Source: Rhodobacter sp. (GTDB lineage: Bacteria; Pseudomonadota; Alphaproteobacteria; Rhodobacterales; Rhodobacteraceae). Taken from it: a stretch of 64,000 nt of DNA. The stretch lies in the NCBI GenBank assembly GCA_020637555.1, contig JACKKF010000013.1:186001-250000 (forward strand), written 5' to 3'. This document shows, piece after piece, positions 17,530-25,566 of this stretch. Each line of letters opens with the position of its first letter. The first letter of the stretch is position 1. The notes beneath the pieces were generated by a model. The model saw only the letters and a program-made list of their open reading frames with translations. It was not told the DNA's origin and ran no database searches. The translations under genes and the position numbers were made by a program.

Positions 17530-18552
17530 ATGGGCAAGGCAGGCGCATTGATCGAGGCATGGCGATGGCGGCGGCGGCGGCAGGTGCGGCTGGCGCGGGC
17601 CTGGCGCAAGCGCCGCGAACTGGTGTCGCTGGCCGACCGGACCGAGACAATCCGCCAGGGCGATGTCCTGGCGTTCCTGGTCCTGCGCAACGAGGCGCAC
17701 CGCCTGCCGAACCTGCTGGCCCATTACCGCGCGCTGGGCGTGGCGCATTTCCTGGTGGTGGACAACGACAGCACCGACGGCAGCCGGGACCTGCTGGCCG
17801 ATCAGGCCGATGTCTCGCTCTGGCATACGCAGGCCAGTTACCGCGCCGCGCGGTTCGGCGTGGACTGGGTCCAGTCGCTGCTGATGCGTCACGGCAACGG
17901 CCACTGGTGCCTGACGGTCGATGCCGATGAACTGCTGGTCTATCCCCATCACGATACCCGGCCCCTGCCCGCGTTGACCGCCTGGCTCGACGCCGAGGGC
18001 GAGCGAAGCCTCGGTGCCCTGATGCTGGACCTGTTCCCCCAGGGGCCGCTGGACACCGCCACCTTTCGCCCCGGCCAGGACCCGGTCGATGCCCTGCCCT
18101 GGTATGACAGTGCCAACTATACCATCCAGCAAAAGCCTGACACCGGCGCGTTGTGGATTCAGGGCGGGCCACGATCGCGGGCCTTTTTCGCCGAGGACCC
18201 GCAAAAAGGGCCGACCTTGACCAAGGTGCCGCTGGTCAAATGGTCCTGGCGCTATGCCTATGTGAATTCCACCCACACCCTGCTGCCACGGGCGCTGAAC
18301 CGCATTTACGACACCGGCGGTGGTGAAAAGCTGTCGGGCGTTCTGTTGCACACCAAGTTCCTGCCCGGGATCGGCGCCCGATCCGCCGAGGAAAAGACCC
18401 GACGTCAGCATTTCGGCGCGCCTGGTGACTTTGACGCCTATTATGACGCGCTCACCGCTGCCCCCGATCTTTGGCATCCCCATGCCAGCCGCTACCGCGG
18501 ATGGCGTCAGCTCGAGGCCGAGGGGCTGATGTCGCGCGGGGGCTGGGGGTAA
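17530..18552 (+). CDS. Glycosyltransferase family 2 (PF13704/GT92-like), paralogue 1
   Basis: A 340-residue glycosyltransferase. The core lies at residues 45-140: VLRNEAHRLPNLLAHYRALG, then HFLVVDNDSTDGS (nucleotide-binding) and LTVDADELLVYP with the D-x-D metal motif. This 'RNE...H...G...DN-x-S-x-DGS' pattern is that of the GT92-like Glyco_tranf_2_4 family. The N-terminus is rich in Arg (WRWRRRRQVRLARAWRKRR), perhaps for binding the membrane surface. ATG 17530 is chosen because GAGGGGCGG sits directly before it; the in-frame ATG at 17506 has no such site. It is closely similar along its whole length to the next gene and must derive from a tandem duplication. The sugar is unknown. Confidence 0.82.
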   Translation: MGKAGALIEAWRWRRRRQVRLARAWRKRRELVSLADRTETIRQGDVLAFLVLRNEAHRLPNLLAHYRALGVAHFLVVDNDSTDGSRDLLADQADVSLWHTQASYRAARFGVDWVQSLLMRHGNGHWCLTVDADELLVYPHHDTRPLPALTAWLDAEGERSLGALMLDLFPQGPLDTATFRPGQDPVDALPWYDSANYTIQQKPDTGALWIQGGPRSRAFFAEDPQKGPTLTKVPLVKWSWRYAYVNSTHTLLPRALNRIYDTGGGEKLSGVLLHTKFLPGIGARSAEEKTRRQHFGAPGDFDAYYDALTAAPDLWHPHASRYRGWRQLEAEGLMSRGGWG

Positions 18553-18630
18553 ACCGCCCATGCTTGACGGCCGCCGCGCAAGTTTTCGGTTTGATCCTGA
18601 TTCGCGGCAGGGTAGACCGGATTTATCACA

Positions 18631-19662
18631 ATGGTGTTTTCAGGTGTCCTCTTGGGGATTGTGACGTCATACCGCCTGCGGTGGAAGCGCAAGCGCTGGT
18701 TGATTCGCGCGCGCCGCAAGGCGCGTGATCTCAGGCCTGTCGCCGATCGCACGGGCGCATTGGGACCGCGCAGCATCCTGCTGTTCGCGACCCTCAGGAA
18801 CGAAAAGCCCCGGTTGCCGTGGTTCCTGAAATACTACCGCGACCTGGGGGTGGAACACTTCCTGTTCGTCGATAACGGGTCCGAGGACGGATCGGTCGAC
18901 TACCTGGCCAACCAGCCTGACGTCTCGGTCTGGCGGACCTCGGCCAGCTATGCCGGGGCGCGCTTCGGCATGGATTGGATCAACGCGCTGCTGGCACGCC
19001 ACGCGCATGGCCGTTGGGCGCTGGTGGTCGATGTCGACGAGTTCTTTCTGTATCCGTTTTGCGATACCCGCCCGTTGCGCGCGCTCACCGACTGGCTGGA
19101 CGACGCGGGGTTGCGCAGCTTTGGCACGCTGATCCTGGACATGTATCCCAAGGGCCCGGTCGGCGATCAGCCTTGTGCGGAAGGGCAGAATCCCTTTGAG
19201 ATCGCGCATTGGTTCGACAGCGCGAATTACGCGATAACCCGCAACGGCCAATATGCGAACCTGTGGATACAGGGCGGTCCGCGTGCACGCGGCTTTTTCG
19301 CGGACCAGCCCCGCGACGCGCCCGCACTGAACAAGGTGCCCCTGGTCAAATGGGATCGCGGCTATGCCTATGTCAGTTCCACCCACATGCTGTTGCCGCG
19401 CGGGTTGAACCTGACCTATGACACGCTGGGCGGCGAAAAGGCATCGGGCTGTCTGCTGCACGCCAAGTTCCTGGAAACGCTGGGCGAAAAGGCGCGCGAA
19501 GAACTGGAACGCGGGCAGCATTACGCCGGCGGACGCGAATATCAGGCCTATGCCGCCGCGCTTTCCGATCGCACGGATCTGTGGAACAAATGGTCCGAGC
19601 GTTTCATCAACTGGCGCCAGCTGGAAATCCTGGGGCTGATGTCGAAGGGGAACTGGGCGTGA
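18631..19662 (+). CDS. Glycosyltransferase family 2 (PF13704/GT92-like), paralogue 2
   Basis: A 343-residue paralogue of the preceding gene. Shared blocks include LRNEKPRLPWFLKYYRDLGV, HFLFVDNGSEDGSVDYLANQ, LVVDVDEFFLYPFCDTRPLRA (here D-V-D instead of D-A-D), LWIQGGPRARGFF, KVPLVKWDRGYAYVSSTHMLLP and WRQLEILGLMSKG. It also begins with an Arg/Lys-rich segment (RLRWKRKRWLIRARRKARD). The two copies probably add different or successive sugars of one glycan. The stop is overlapped by the GTG of the next gene (GTGA at 19659-19662), so translation of the two is coupled. Confidence 0.82.
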   Translation: MVFSGVLLGIVTSYRLRWKRKRWLIRARRKARDLRPVADRTGALGPRSILLFATLRNEKPRLPWFLKYYRDLGVEHFLFVDNGSEDGSVDYLANQPDVSVWRTSASYAGARFGMDWINALLARHAHGRWALVVDVDEFFLYPFCDTRPLRALTDWLDDAGLRSFGTLILDMYPKGPVGDQPCAEGQNPFEIAHWFDSANYAITRNGQYANLWIQGGPRARGFFADQPRDAPALNKVPLVKWDRGYAYVSSTHMLLPRGLNLTYDTLGGEKASGCLLHAKFLETLGEKAREELERGQHYAGGREYQAYAAALSDRTDLWNKWSERFINWRQLEILGLMSKGNWA

Positions 19663-21353
19663 GCGCGCGGCTGGGTTTCATCATGCTGGTGCACACCGCG
19701 CTGGACCGTGCGGTTCAGGTGGCGCGCTATGTGGCCTCGGCTGGCAGCCCGGTGGTGATCCATGTCGATGCCAAGACCCCCGCGGCCAGCTATCAGGCGA
19801 TGGTGCAGGGACTGGCCGATCTGCCCGATGTGCGGTTCTGCCGCCGCCACCGGGGCGAATGGGGCACCTGGTCGCTTGTCGCCGCGATGCAGACGGCGAC
19901 CGAAATGCTGCTGGACAGCTTTCCAAAGGTCGAACGGGTCTATGCGCTGTCTGGTGCCTGTATGCCGCTGCGGCCTGTCGCGGAACTGGCCGCATGGCTG
20001 GATCGTCACCCCGACACCGATTTCATCGAATCGGTGAATGTGGCCGATGTGAACTGGACCAAGGGCGGCCTGCACGAGGAACGCTTCACGCTGCATTTTC
20101 CCATCGGCTTCAAGCGCAACAAATGGCTGTTCGACCGGCTGGTCGCGGCGCAGCGCCTGTTGCGGGTTCGGCGCGACATGCCCGACGGGATCGTGCCGCA
20201 CATGGGCTCGCAGTGGTGGTGCCTCACGCGCGAAACGCTTGAGGCCATCTTCCGCGACCCCATGCGCCGCCCGTTCGAGCAGTATTTCCGGCGCGTCTGG
20301 ATCCCGGATGAAAGCTATTTCCAGACCCTGGTGCGGCTGCACGCGCGCCGTATCGAAAGCCGGTCCCTGACACTGGGCAAGTTCGATCATACCGGGCGAC
20401 CGCATGTGTTCTATGATGACCACCTGCAACTCTTGCGGCGATCCGAATGCTTCATGGTGCGCAAGGTATGGCCTGGTGCCGACCGCCTCTATCAGCATTT
20501 CCTCACCCCGCGCGAGGCCGGCTCTGATGCCGAGCCGCAGCCCTCGCGCATCGACCGGCATTTCGCCAAGGCCACCGCCCAGCGGGTTCGCGGGCGTCCG
20601 GGGCTGTATATGGCCAGCCGCTTTCCCGTGAAGAACCGCGAGAACGGCCAGACCGCCGAACCCTATTCGGTCTTTCAGGGCTTTACCGAGGTCTTTCAGG
20701 ATTTCGAGGGCTGGCTTTCGGCGGTGGCGAATTGCCGGGTGCACGGTCACCTCTTTGCGCCGCACAAGGTCGAATTCGCCAACCGCGAAAAGATCTTTTC
20801 CGGCGGGTTGAGCGACAGTGCCAGTCTGCGCGACTACAACCCCCGGGCCTTCCTGACAAACCTGCTGTGGGCGACGCGCGGCGAGCGGCAGTGCTTCCAG
20901 TTCGGCCCGGGTGACACGCAGGGCAGGAAATTCGACCTGCTCTGGCTGATGGCGTCCGATTCCAATGCGCAGATCTCGGTCATTTCGGGGGCCTGGGCCG
21001 TGCCGCTCTATCGCTCGGGCCGTCAGACTGCCGAAGTCCGCCGCGAGGCCGCGCGCCTGCAACGCATCGAAACGCAGATGCTGGAGATCCTGCAATCGCC
21101 GCGCACCCGGGCGCGCATCCGGATCTGGACGATGGCCGAATTCCTGGAAAACCCGGCGGAACCCCTGCACACCCTGTTCGACGAGATCGCCCCGCATTCC
21201 CAGGCACGGTTGATCCGCATCCCCGATCTGGTGGACCTGTCCGGCTTTGGCACCTTTCTGCAAGAGCTGCGCAACCAGGGCATGCAGCCCGTTCTGATGG
21301 GGGAATTCCCGCAGACCCCGGTCAGTCCCGATCCCTCGCACCGGATGAAATGA
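19659..21353 (+). CDS. GT14-like (core-2/I-branching) glycosyltransferase with C-terminal extension
   Basis: A 564-residue protein. Residues 1-270 match bacterial relatives of the core-2/I-branching beta-1,6-N-acetylglucosaminyltransferases: GFIMLVHTALDRAVQVARYV at the start, YALSGACMPLRPVAELAAWL, FIESVNVADVNWTKGG, GSQWWCLTRETLEAIF and RVWIPDESYFQTLVRLH. Residues from about 300 to 564 form a separate region typical of the Rhodobacterales versions (DUF5928-like as I recall) with no motif I can name; it includes GFTEVFQDFEGWLSAVANC and a helical stretch ending in FGTFLQELRNQGMQPVLMGE. GTG 19659 is chosen because of the GTGA overlap with the gene before. It may add a branch to the glycan made by the two upstream enzymes. 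Confidence 0.8.
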   Translation: MSARLGFIMLVHTALDRAVQVARYVASAGSPVVIHVDAKTPAASYQAMVQGLADLPDVRFCRRHRGEWGTWSLVAAMQTATEMLLDSFPKVERVYALSGACMPLRPVAELAAWLDRHPDTDFIESVNVADVNWTKGGLHEERFTLHFPIGFKRNKWLFDRLVAAQRLLRVRRDMPDGIVPHMGSQWWCLTRETLEAIFRDPMRRPFEQYFRRVWIPDESYFQTLVRLHARRIESRSLTLGKFDHTGRPHVFYDDHLQLLRRSECFMVRKVWPGADRLYQHFLTPREAGSDAEPQPSRIDRHFAKATAQRVRGRPGLYMASRFPVKNRENGQTAEPYSVFQGFTEVFQDFEGWLSAVANCRVHGHLFAPHKVEFANREKIFSGGLSDSASLRDYNPRAFLTNLLWATRGERQCFQFGPGDTQGRKFDLLWLMASDSNAQISVISGAWAVPLYRSGRQTAEVRREAARLQRIETQMLEILQSPRTRARIRIWTMAEFLENPAEPLHTLFDEIAPHSQARLIRIPDLVDLSGFGTFLQELRNQGMQPVLMGEFPQTPVSPDPSHRMK

Positions 21354-21356
21354 CGC

Positions 21357-22727
21357 ATGGCCTTCGACTATTTCGTGGTTCTCGCCGAGATGCGGACCGG
21401 ATCGAACCTGCTGGAATCGAACCTGAACGCCTTTGACGGCATCGAATGTCATGGCGAGCTGTTCAACCCTGGGTTCATCAACACCCCTGGAACGGACAGC
21501 TTCCGCGATGTCACGGTGGCGCAGCGCGACCGCGATCCCTGGCGCCTGCTCAACGCGGTGCGCGCGGGGGGCGGGCGCATGGTGGGGTTCCGGCTTTTCC
21601 ACGATCATGACCGCCGGATCTGGGACCATGTCTTGGCGGATACGGCCTGCGCCAAGATCGTTCTGACGCGCAATCCCCTGGACAGCTATGTGTCCCGCAA
21701 GATCGCCGCGGCCACCAACCAGTGGAAGCTGGGCGATGTGAAGAACCGCAAGCAGACCCGCATCGCCTTTGACGGAGCCGAGTTCGAGACCCATCTGTCG
21801 CGCCTGCACACCACCCAGATCGAGATCCTGCACAGTCTTCAGACCACGGGACAGTCGGCGTTCTACATCGGCTATGACGATGCCAACGACCTGGCGGTCC
21901 TGAATGGTCTGGCGCGCTGGCTGGGGGTTGCCTCGCACATCCAGGACCTGCCGCGCGCGCTGAAAAAACAGAATCCGGAACCGCTGGATCAAAAGCTGGC
22001 CAATCCGCAGGATCTGGCCCGCGCCCTGGCCCGGATCGACCGGTTCGACCTGACCCGAACCCCGAATTTCGAGGTCCGGCGCGGCCCGCTGCTGGCAGGC
22101 ATTCATGCCGGGGCGACGACGCCGCTGCTGTTCCTGCCGATGCGGGGCGGGCCCGAAGCGTCGGTGCTGGACTGGATGGCGGCGCTGGACAGGGTCGCGC
22201 CGGCCGATCTGCCCCATGATTTCGACCAGGGCCGGCTGGAGCAATGGCGCCGCTCTCACACCGGGTTTCGCGCCTTTACCGTGTTGCGCCACCCGTTGAA
22301 ACGCGCCCATGCGGTGTTTCGCAACCGCGTGCTGACGGGCGACATGCTGCCGGTGCGCGAACACATGACGCGGCTGTTCGGGTATCGCCCGGACGAGGGC
22401 GAGCGTGCCGGTTTCAAGGCATTCCTGCGGTTCTGCGACGCCAGCCTGTCGGGCCAGACGGGGATGCAGCCCTGGCCGGCCTTTGCCTCGCAGGCGGCCA
22501 ATCTGGACGGGTATGCCCAGGCAATCCTCCCCGACCTGATCCTGCGCGAGGATGATCTGGAACAGGACCTGACCGCGCTGGCCCGGCGCCTGGGCCATTC
22601 ATCCCCACCCCCCCATCGGGCCGAGGGCGACACCGGCCTGGACGAAATCCTGGACGATGACATCCGCGCGCTGTCACGGCGCGCCTATCGCCGCGATTAC
22701 GAGGCGTTCGGCTTTGCCGATATCTGA
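21357..22727 (+). CDS. Two-part sulfotransferase (Stf0-like plus family-2-like)
   Basis: A 456-residue protein starting 3 bases after the GT14-like stop. The N-terminal half (1-240) is a Stf0/NodH-like PAPS sulfotransferase: AEMRTGSNLLESNLNAF is the 5'-phosphosulfate-binding loop and IVLTRNPLDSYVSRKIA the 3'-phosphate-binding motif. The C-terminal half (about 255-456) resembles a second sulfotransferase of the family-2 kind: FTVLRHPLKRAHAVFRNRVL looks like its 3'-phosphate motif, while the loop LLFLPMRGGPEASVLDWM is degenerate compared with the usual 'P-K-x-G-G-T'. The N-terminal half is therefore probably catalytic; the second may bind acceptor or be a second active site. It would sulfate the glycan made by the three genes upstream. 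Confidence 0.8.
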   Translation: MAFDYFVVLAEMRTGSNLLESNLNAFDGIECHGELFNPGFINTPGTDSFRDVTVAQRDRDPWRLLNAVRAGGGRMVGFRLFHDHDRRIWDHVLADTACAKIVLTRNPLDSYVSRKIAAATNQWKLGDVKNRKQTRIAFDGAEFETHLSRLHTTQIEILHSLQTTGQSAFYIGYDDANDLAVLNGLARWLGVASHIQDLPRALKKQNPEPLDQKLANPQDLARALARIDRFDLTRTPNFEVRRGPLLAGIHAGATTPLLFLPMRGGPEASVLDWMAALDRVAPADLPHDFDQGRLEQWRRSHTGFRAFTVLRHPLKRAHAVFRNRVLTGDMLPVREHMTRLFGYRPDEGERAGFKAFLRFCDASLSGQTGMQPWPAFASQAANLDGYAQAILPDLILREDDLEQDLTALARRLGHSSPPPHRAEGDTGLDEILDDDIRALSRRAYRRDYEAFGFADI

Positions 22728-22800
22728 CGCACCGGCCGCCCACACCCGCCAAGGCGGCGCGAATGCGCGGGGTCCGATCGGCAGGATACGGGAAAATCAA

Positions 22801-22830
22801 TGGGGGGCTCCGGTTGCCCGGAACCCCCCA
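22801..22830 (+). terminator. Hairpin downstream of the sulfotransferase gene
   Basis: A 13-bp near-perfect inverted repeat (TGGGGGGCTCCGG, loop TTGC, CCGGAACCCCCCA; one C-A mismatch, which is a G-U pair on the minus-strand transcript), about 75 bases after the stop at 22727. No clear T-run follows. It may end the glycan operon. Confidence 0.5.
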
Positions 22831-22939
22831 TCTACCCACGTGCCCTTCGCACCACACGTGTAAACTGGATCTGTCCCGGGCCATCCTGGCCCCATGAACA
22901 CACCCTGCCACGCAGGCGCGATTCCCGCAAAGGAAAGCT

Positions 22940-22966
22940 GCGCGGCATTTGAGGCAAATGCCGCGC
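22940..22966 (-). terminator. Hairpin after the DUF2853 gene
   Basis: A perfect 11-bp inverted repeat GCGCGGCATTT / AAATGCCGCGC with a five-base loop, ending nine bases beyond the stop of the leftward DUF2853 gene. On the minus strand it is followed by CAGCTTTCCTTTG, moderately T-rich. A likely intrinsic terminator for that gene, facing the end of the glycan operon. Confidence 0.7.
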
Positions 22967-22975
22967 GGTCCGGCC

Positions 22976-23317
22976 TCAGCCGTAGACCGATTCCTTGCCG
23001 AAATGCTTGGTCAGCATGTAATACATCACCGCGCGATACTTGTTGCGCTCGGACTTGCCGTAGGTCTCGATCGCGGCGGCGATCGCCTCGTCCAGGGCCG
23101 GACCATCGGCCAGACCCAGTTTCTTCATCAGGAAATTCTTCTTGACGGTTTCGATCTCGCCCGGCTGGCTGCCGGCCACGGTCGAGGCATCGGCATCATA
23201 GATCGACGGTCCGCAGCCAATGGTGACCTTGGTCAGAAGCGCCATGTCCGGCTCCATCCCGCATTTGTTGCGCAGGTCGTCGGCGTATTTGGCAATCAGT
23301 TCGTCACGGCGTCCCAT
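22976..23317 (-). CDS. DUF2853 family protein
   Basis: A 113-residue small cytoplasmic protein. I recognise the DUF2853 family from MGRRDELIAKYADDLRNKCG at the start and from the C-terminal block KSERNKYRAVMYYMLTKHFG. It is mostly helical with no membrane span and no catalytic motif. The family is common in alphaproteobacteria and bacteroidetes and its function is unknown. It has AGGGAGACACC before the ATG and its own terminator hairpin, so it is probably a single-gene transcript. Confidence 0.88.
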   Translation of the reverse strand: MGRRDELIAKYADDLRNKCGMEPDMALLTKVTIGCGPSIYDADASTVAGSQPGEIETVKKNFLMKKLGLADGPALDEAIAAAIETYGKSERNKYRAVMYYMLTKHFGKESVYG

Positions 23318-23423
23318 TGGTGTCTCCCTCTGGACAAGAATACTCTGTTTCCCTCGGGCAAGGATTATGGAGGCCCATCCGTTCGTCGCAAGGGAAAATC
23401 ACGGTGTCGATTCCCCGCCGGGA

Positions 23424-24587
23424 TCACAAACGGCGCAGCAGCTCGGGCGTGGGCCAACCGTCGGCGGGCAGACCCAGTTGCGCCTGCGTGTCCTGAACCG
23501 CCGCCCGGGTGCCGGCGCCAAGGATCCCGTCGATCGCGCCGACATCATGCCCGCGCGCTTCAAGCCGGCGCTGCAATTCGCGCATGCCGTTCTGATCCAG
23601 CCCCTGATCGGGGTTGCCGGCATCATAGATCGGCGCGCCTTCGATCCGCGTGGCGAAATAGGCGGCCGTGACCACATAGGTGAAGGACTGGTTCCATTCG
23701 AACATCACGCGGAAATTGTCGAAGATCATGAACGCCGGTCCGCGATAGCCCTGCGGCAGGATCACCGACGCATTCAGCCGCCCCGACGGCATCGGCACCC
23801 CGCGCGCCTGCACGCCCAGACGCTCCCAATCGGACACGCGCATCTGGGTGCGCAGGCCCGTCCGGGTCAGGTCCAGACCCTGCGGGATCGACACCTCGAC
23901 CAGCCAGGGTTCGTTGGGGCGCCACCCGTGAGCGCTCGAGCAGCGCCGCGCCGGTCAGGACCAGTGTCGGCATCGACCCGCGCACGTCCACATGACCGTT
24001 GCCAGTCCGCGTCCACCCCAGCGCCAGGATGCGCGGCGCATCTGCACCATGCCGATCTCGCCCACCAGGCTGCCCTGCGGTGGTTCGGGTCCAGATCGCC
24101 CTGGCGGTAGAGTTCAGCCGCATGGCCAGTTGCGGACGGAACAGTCGGACGGTAGCTGCGTGCCAGGTCGCCAGCGCGTTCGCGGTGTTGATGTCGCCCT
24201 GGAAGGCGCCGCCAGGAACGGTCCGAACGCGCCAGAAAGGCCGCATCACCCCGGATTGATCCCAATCGCGTTGTAGCTGCTGGAACAGCGCGGGCTGCTT
24301 AGTTCTGAAGCTGGCGCGCCCGGTCCAGCCGGTTCTGGCTGATGAGCGAGCGCGAGAAGTCGATAAGGCCGCTGAAAGAACCCTGATCAGGATCGCGCTG
24401 CAAGACTGTGCCGTCCTGCCGCAAGCGCCAAAGAAGCGGTCGGCGGTATCGGCGGCAGACCGCCTCTGACGGCCTGGCCCAGGTCGCTGACGAAACCGAC
24501 CAGCTTCCGCCGCAGCGGCGCTTGCGCCTCGGCGGTCAGTGGGAAGAGGCTGATAAGGGAAACGGCGGCGGCAAGAAGGGAACGCAT
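23424..24587 (-). pseudogene. Lytic murein transglycosylase (MltB/SLT_2 type), frameshifted
   Basis: The pieces of one protein are spread over all three frames of this strand. It starts at ATG 24587 with a signal peptide (MRSLLAAAVSLISLFPLTAE; SD AGGAG). Then follow PALFQQLQRDWD, GGAFQGDINTANALAT, LYRQGDLDPN, LVGEIGMVQM and GNGHVDVRGSMP, each in a different frame from its neighbour. The last 157 residues (23424-23894) are intact and hold SIPQGLDLTRTGL, GPAFMIFDNFRVMFEWN and a C-terminal peptidoglycan-binding domain (GMRELQRRLEARGHDVGAID). Full length would be near 390 residues, usual for the family. It cleaves peptidoglycan to 1,6-anhydro products in the periplasm. Dense indels of this kind continue into the Fo operon, so I believe the gene is intact in the organism and the sequence is faulty here. 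Confidence 0.8.
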
Positions 24588-24659
24588 GAAAACTCCTGTC
24601 GACTGGCCAAAGCGTAGCAGCCGCGCCCTGTGGCTGCTTCCGCTGTCGCACGAGACTGG

Positions 24660-25000
24660 CCGCTCTCGACGGGAAGATCCAGGCGTCGCTTGGCAGGAAC
24701 CGTTCAAACGCATCCAGGTTCAGCGGCTCGAACCGTCCGAAATCGCCCAGGTCCAGACCGAGGCTGCGCGCAGAAGTGTCGGGCTCCAGCTTGCACCATT
24801 TCACGCGACCGCGCTTTTTCCCGTGACTGATCAGGCGGGCCTCGGCCAGATCGCCAGATGTTTCGAGATGGCCGCCAGCGATGTAGCAGCGTTCGGCCAC
24901 GGCGACGCCATGTCACCTCGGGCAAAAAGCACAGGATCGCCCGCCGCGTCGGATCGGCCAGCGCCATGAAGATCATATCGAGGGGGTCGGGCGTGTTCAC
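24660..25000 (-). pseudogene. ArsR-family transcriptional regulator, frameshifted
   Basis: A winged-helix regulator whose parts lie in different frames. The start is GTG 25000 (NTPDPLDMIFMALADPTRRA then ILCFLPE), a typical ArsR N-terminus. The recognition helix SLAAISKHLAI and then LAEARLISHGKKRGRVKWCK and FEPLNLDAFERFL are shifted relative to it. The 3' end is uncertain because of the shifts; 24660 is approximate. No metal-binding CxC at helix 3 is visible, so it belongs to the 'ArsR/SmtB-like without known metal' group. It lies immediately upstream of the lytic transglycosylase in the same direction and could share its transcript. Broken probably by sequence error, as for its neighbours. 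Confidence 0.7.
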
Positions 25001-25158
25001 CCGCAATGGCCTAGCGGCGGCTGCGGGGCCGGTCAAGCGACGTTCAACGCATCGGTTGAATGTTGCAAGGGCGCGATGATAGCGCCAAACAGCACACGCG
25101 GGCGTGAAGCATGGAAAAAATCCAGCAATATCAGCATCTTGAACGCCCCTATTCCGTC

Positions 25159-25187
25159 TTGACTCTGTGCGTCCCCGTCCGTAGGTT
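25159..25187 (+). promoter_or_regulatory. Candidate promoter of the Fo ATP synthase operon
   Basis: TTGACT (25159-25164) and TAGGTT (25182-25187) are spaced by exactly 17 bases, ending 29 bases before the atpI start. The -35 box fits the sigma-70 consensus; the -10 box matches it only moderately, which is usual in alphaproteobacteria. It lies in the divergent space between the ArsR gene and atpI. The bases here may be affected by the sequence errors seen on both sides. Confidence 0.6.
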
Positions 25188-25215
25188 CCGCCCGACTGTT
25201 CCGTGGGATTCAGCG

Positions 25216-25566
25216 ATGACCGAACCGAACGATCTTGAGCGGCTCAAGGCGCTCGACGAGCGGCTCGAAAAGCTGAAGAAGGCGAAGGCGCCCGGCCCCA
25301 AGGTGCAGCAACAAGGCCATGAGATGGCGAATGTCGCCTGGCGCATGGTTACCGAGCTTGTCGCCGGTCTGCTGATCGGTTTTGGCATCGGATACGGGTT
25401 GGATGTGCTGTTCGGCACGATGCCCCTGTTTCTGGTGTTGTTCATTCTGCTGGGCCTGGCGGCCGGTATTCGCGTCATGATGCGATCCGCCGCCGACGTT
25501 CAGCGCCAGAGCCAAGAGGCGACGGCCGCCCTGAACGAAGGACGACGTGTCGGAAGCAGCGCATAG
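25216..25566 (+). CDS. atpI: ATP synthase accessory protein AtpI
   Basis: A 116-residue inner-membrane protein, intact. Residues 1-40 are charged (NDLERLKALDERLEKLKKAK), followed by two hydrophobic spans, VAGLLIGFGIGYGLDVLFGT and FLVLFILLGLAAGIRVMM. This is the AtpI pattern, a protein that helps assemble the c-ring of F1Fo ATP synthase and may carry Mg2+. It is the first gene of the Fo operon, and its 3' end overlaps the GTG start of atpB by about 20 bases. Its reading frame is undamaged although both neighbours are frameshifted. Confidence 0.9.
   Translation: MTEPNDLERLKALDERLEKLKKAKAPGPKVQQQGHEMANVAWRMVTELVAGLLIGFGIGYGLDVLFGTMPLFLVLFILLGLAAGIRVMMRSAADVQRQSQEATAALNEGRRVGSSA

Noticed and set aside
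19548..22598. A very long open frame on the minus strand (over 1000 codons) opposite the GT14-like and sulfotransferase genes
   Set aside because: It is the mirror of two well-supported genes in GC-rich DNA; its protein is low-complexity (Arg, Gly, Gln, His rich) with no family motif.
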